A DNA stretch of 15,279 nt from Clostridia bacterium (lineage in GTDB: Bacteria > Bacillota > Clostridia > Oscillospirales > Acutalibacteraceae). This document shows, piece by piece, positions 13,855 through 15,279 of this stretch. Below the pieces are notes generated by a model. That model saw only the letters and a program-made list of their open reading frames with translations, did no database searches and was not told the origin of the DNA. The stretch covers positions 1-15,279 of the forward strand of contig CAADUC010000034.1 of NCBI GenBank assembly GCA_900752115.1, given 5' to 3'. Both the position numbers and the translations under genes were made by a program. The stretch's first letter is position 1. Each line of letters opens with the position of its first letter.

Positions 13855-14999
13855 GTTTCCTCCTCCGTGGGGGTAATATGGATGTTGACTCCGTTGACTT
13901 CGACGCCTTCGTCGGCTCGAATCAGAATGTATTTGATTCCGTTGAGAACGCGTGTCTCAATGAGATCACCGCGTTCCGGATTGACACGGATGGTGACGTC
14001 AGGTGTGCAGACCTCGAGCTGCTTCGGATTGATAATGTTTTGTGGGCGAATCTCGGCTCCCTCGCCGAAGGTTTCCTCATATTTCTGTTCAAAGGCAGCG
14101 ACATGTTCCTCAGCGACATCGCAGGAAGAGAGTACCTGCCGCACCGTTTCGCGTGAAATGGAAAGGGGCTCTTCCTCCTTGTTTGCCTTATGGTCGGCAA
14201 TCAGCGCGCTGAGTTTGCTGTGCACCGCCTGCACGACGTCGAGACTGCAATCCTTCTCCAACGACTCCGCAAGCACGCTTTGAAAGCTTTCACGCTGTTC
14301 ATCCGCAGGAGCGGGCGGCTCCACACGAAAAATGGAATCAATGAGCTCCGGATGATTCTGTGAGGCGCTTTTGGTGTAATACAGCGCTCCGTAAAGGTTG
14401 GCGCAGCGTCCGTCAAAAGCCGGGAAAAGGAATCCTGCCTCCGGTGCGGATACGAGCCAATCCTCGCGGAGATTGTGGAATTCGTTTTCTGCAACCTGAT
14501 AGCTTAGTGCGGGCTTCGTCAGTTTGATGGGACAGATGCTGCAAAGGATGTAGGTAAACATTTCGCTTGACGCATCCTCCAGCGATTCCCCATCCTTTCC
14601 GCGATAAGGAACGTCATAACGGTCGCAGGCAAGCAGGATCAGGTAGGTTCCCTCGATTTCGATGCTTTGCACAATTTTCTCGTAAAATGCGTGTACAGCC
14701 TCTTCGTCCTCGAGCAGAGAGGAACGCAGCTTCATCAGAAGCTTATGCTCTTCTCCGCTGACGACCTGCTGCGTTGCAAAGGAGAGATCGATGAGGTTTT
14801 TTCCCAATGTGCCGGACAGTGTTTTCTTAAGAATAGCGAGAAATTTCTCTGTTTCGGCCTCATCCATCAGAGCGAGGGATGGGCTGAATTCGGAGAGAAT
14901 TTCGCGTCTGCCGTTGACGCAGCAGCCGCGGATTTTTGTGATGTTGGTTTGCTGTGGCCGGAACCGGCGGCGAATTTCAGCGACTTCCTTTTCGTTCAT
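13845..14999 (-). CDS. DUF4317 domain-containing protein
   Basis: The 384-residue protein starts MNEKEVAEIRRRFRP and carries NITKIRGCCVN soon after, which I recognise as the opening of the DUF4317 family found in Clostridia. It is acidic, has no signal peptide and no membrane helix, so it should be cytosolic. No catalytic motif is evident, and the family has no assigned function. I chose the ATG at 14999, which has GGAAAGGAAG upstream on the minus strand; the in-frame ATG at 15068 would add 23 residues unlike the family. The C-terminus (TPTEEETQA) runs into the shared terminator. A promoter with TATACT lies about 135 bases upstream. Confidence 0.87.
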   Translation of the reverse strand: MNEKEVAEIRRRFRPQQTNITKIRGCCVNGRREILSEFSPSLALMDEAETEKFLAILKKTLSGTLGKNLIDLSFATQQVVSGEEHKLLMKLRSSLLEDEEAVHAFYEKIVQSIEIEGTYLILLACDRYDVPYRGKDGESLEDASSEMFTYILCSICPIKLTKPALSYQVAENEFHNLREDWLVSAPEAGFLFPAFDGRCANLYGALYYTKSASQNHPELIDSIFRVEPPAPADEQRESFQSVLAESLEKDCSLDVVQAVHSKLSALIADHKANKEEEPLSISRETVRQVLSSCDVAEEHVAAFEQKYEETFGEGAEIRPQNIINPKQLEVCTPDVTIRVNPERGDLIETRVLNGIKYILIRADEGVEVNGVNIHITPTEEETQA

Positions 15000-15134
15000 C
15001 TTTGATTCGACTTCCTTTCCGATAGAGATCAGAAGGGCAACGCCGCTCCTCGCAGGGAAGGGCGGCATTGCCCCAAAGTGTGATCGTTGTTGGTTAAACC
15101 AGAAAGTGTAAAGCGATTTTTATCGTCTTGCCTC

Positions 15135-15163
15135 AGTATAACAGAAATACGCGGCGAAAACAA
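15135..15163 (-). promoter_or_regulatory. Promoter of the DUF4317 gene
   Basis: On the minus strand TTGTTT (15163-15158), a 17-base spacer and TATACT (15140-15135). The -10 matches five of six bases and the -35 three of six. The -35 touches the first base of the 27-bp tandem repeat. The leader to the ATG at 14999 is about 130 bases with no structure that I recognise. Confidence 0.6.
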
Positions 15164-15279
15164 GGACCTGCGGTCGGCACTTCGCGCACCGGACCTGCGG
15201 TCGGCACTTCGCGCATCGGACCTGCGGTCGGCACTTCGCGCATCGGACCTGCGGTCGGCACTTCGCGCATCGGACCTGC
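15164..15279. repeat. 27-bp tandem repeat, four copies plus a partial one, open at the window end
   Basis: Copies lie at 15164-15190, 15191-15217, 15218-15244 and 15245-15271, with eight bases of a fifth. Each begins GGACCTGCGGTCGG and ends GCGCATC; the first copy alone has GCGCACC. Each holds the small inverted repeat GACC-TGC-GGTC. There are no spacers between copies, so it is a minisatellite-like array and not CRISPR. All six reading frames of the unit are free of stop codons. The array continues beyond the window. Confidence 0.95.

Noticed and set aside
15000..15068. Upstream in-frame ATG for the DUF4317 protein
   Set aside because: The extra 23 residues are unlike the family start, and the ATG at 14999 has a purine-rich Shine-Dalgarno.
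15164..15279. CRISPR array
   Set aside because: The 27-bp units follow each other with no spacers, so this is a simple tandem repeat.

Overview
The window looks like chromosomal core DNA from a mid-to-high GC Clostridia member, probably the Oscillospiraceae/Ruminococcaceae group. The basis is gene content: an IspH-ribosomal-S1 fusion protein, a SCIFF ranthipeptide precursor with its radical SAM maturase, a DUF4317 protein, and the order FAD oxidoreductase - cmk - plsC - ispH/S1. The genus call is inference. I see no transposase, integrase, tRNA, rRNA or CRISPR array.

Left part (1-6800). A truncated membrane protein ends at 485 and is followed by a good terminator. A promoter near 580-608 then starts a compact operon: an RpiR/SIS-domain regulator, a BaiN/HI0933-type flavoprotein, cytidylate kinase, two tandem PlsC-type acyltransferases, and a long IspH-S1 fusion, closed by a 12-bp-stem terminator at 6758-6799. 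Neighbouring genes overlap by a few bases (11 nt, ATGA, ATGA, TTGA), so translation is probably coupled. The operon joins CMP recycling, phospholipid acylation, isoprenoid synthesis and an S1-like translation factor. Two things stand out. The cmk frame fails to stop at an 8-G run. A strong internal Shine-Dalgarno and ATG lie exactly between the IspH and S1 halves, so a free S1 protein may also be made.

Middle part (6800-10950). A citrate synthase has its own promoter. Next is a well-formed promoter driving the 48-residue, six-cysteine SCIFF peptide and its radical SAM/SPASM maturase, closed by a terminator. This is the RiPP (ranthipeptide) system of the window; the family is known, but its product and role here are not. 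A 2H-type RNA 2',3'-cyclic phosphodiesterase (ThpR) follows and is broken by a one-base frameshift, again repaired by adding one G to a G run.

Right part (10950-15279). An sdpR-sdpI pair (ArsR-type autorepressor plus SdpI-like membrane protein) is followed by a leader with a possible attenuator and a MATE efflux transporter. A 25-bp perfect inverted repeat works as a two-way terminator between the MATE gene and a convergent DUF4317 gene. A 27-bp tandem repeat starts directly against the -35 box of the DUF4317 promoter and runs off the window end.
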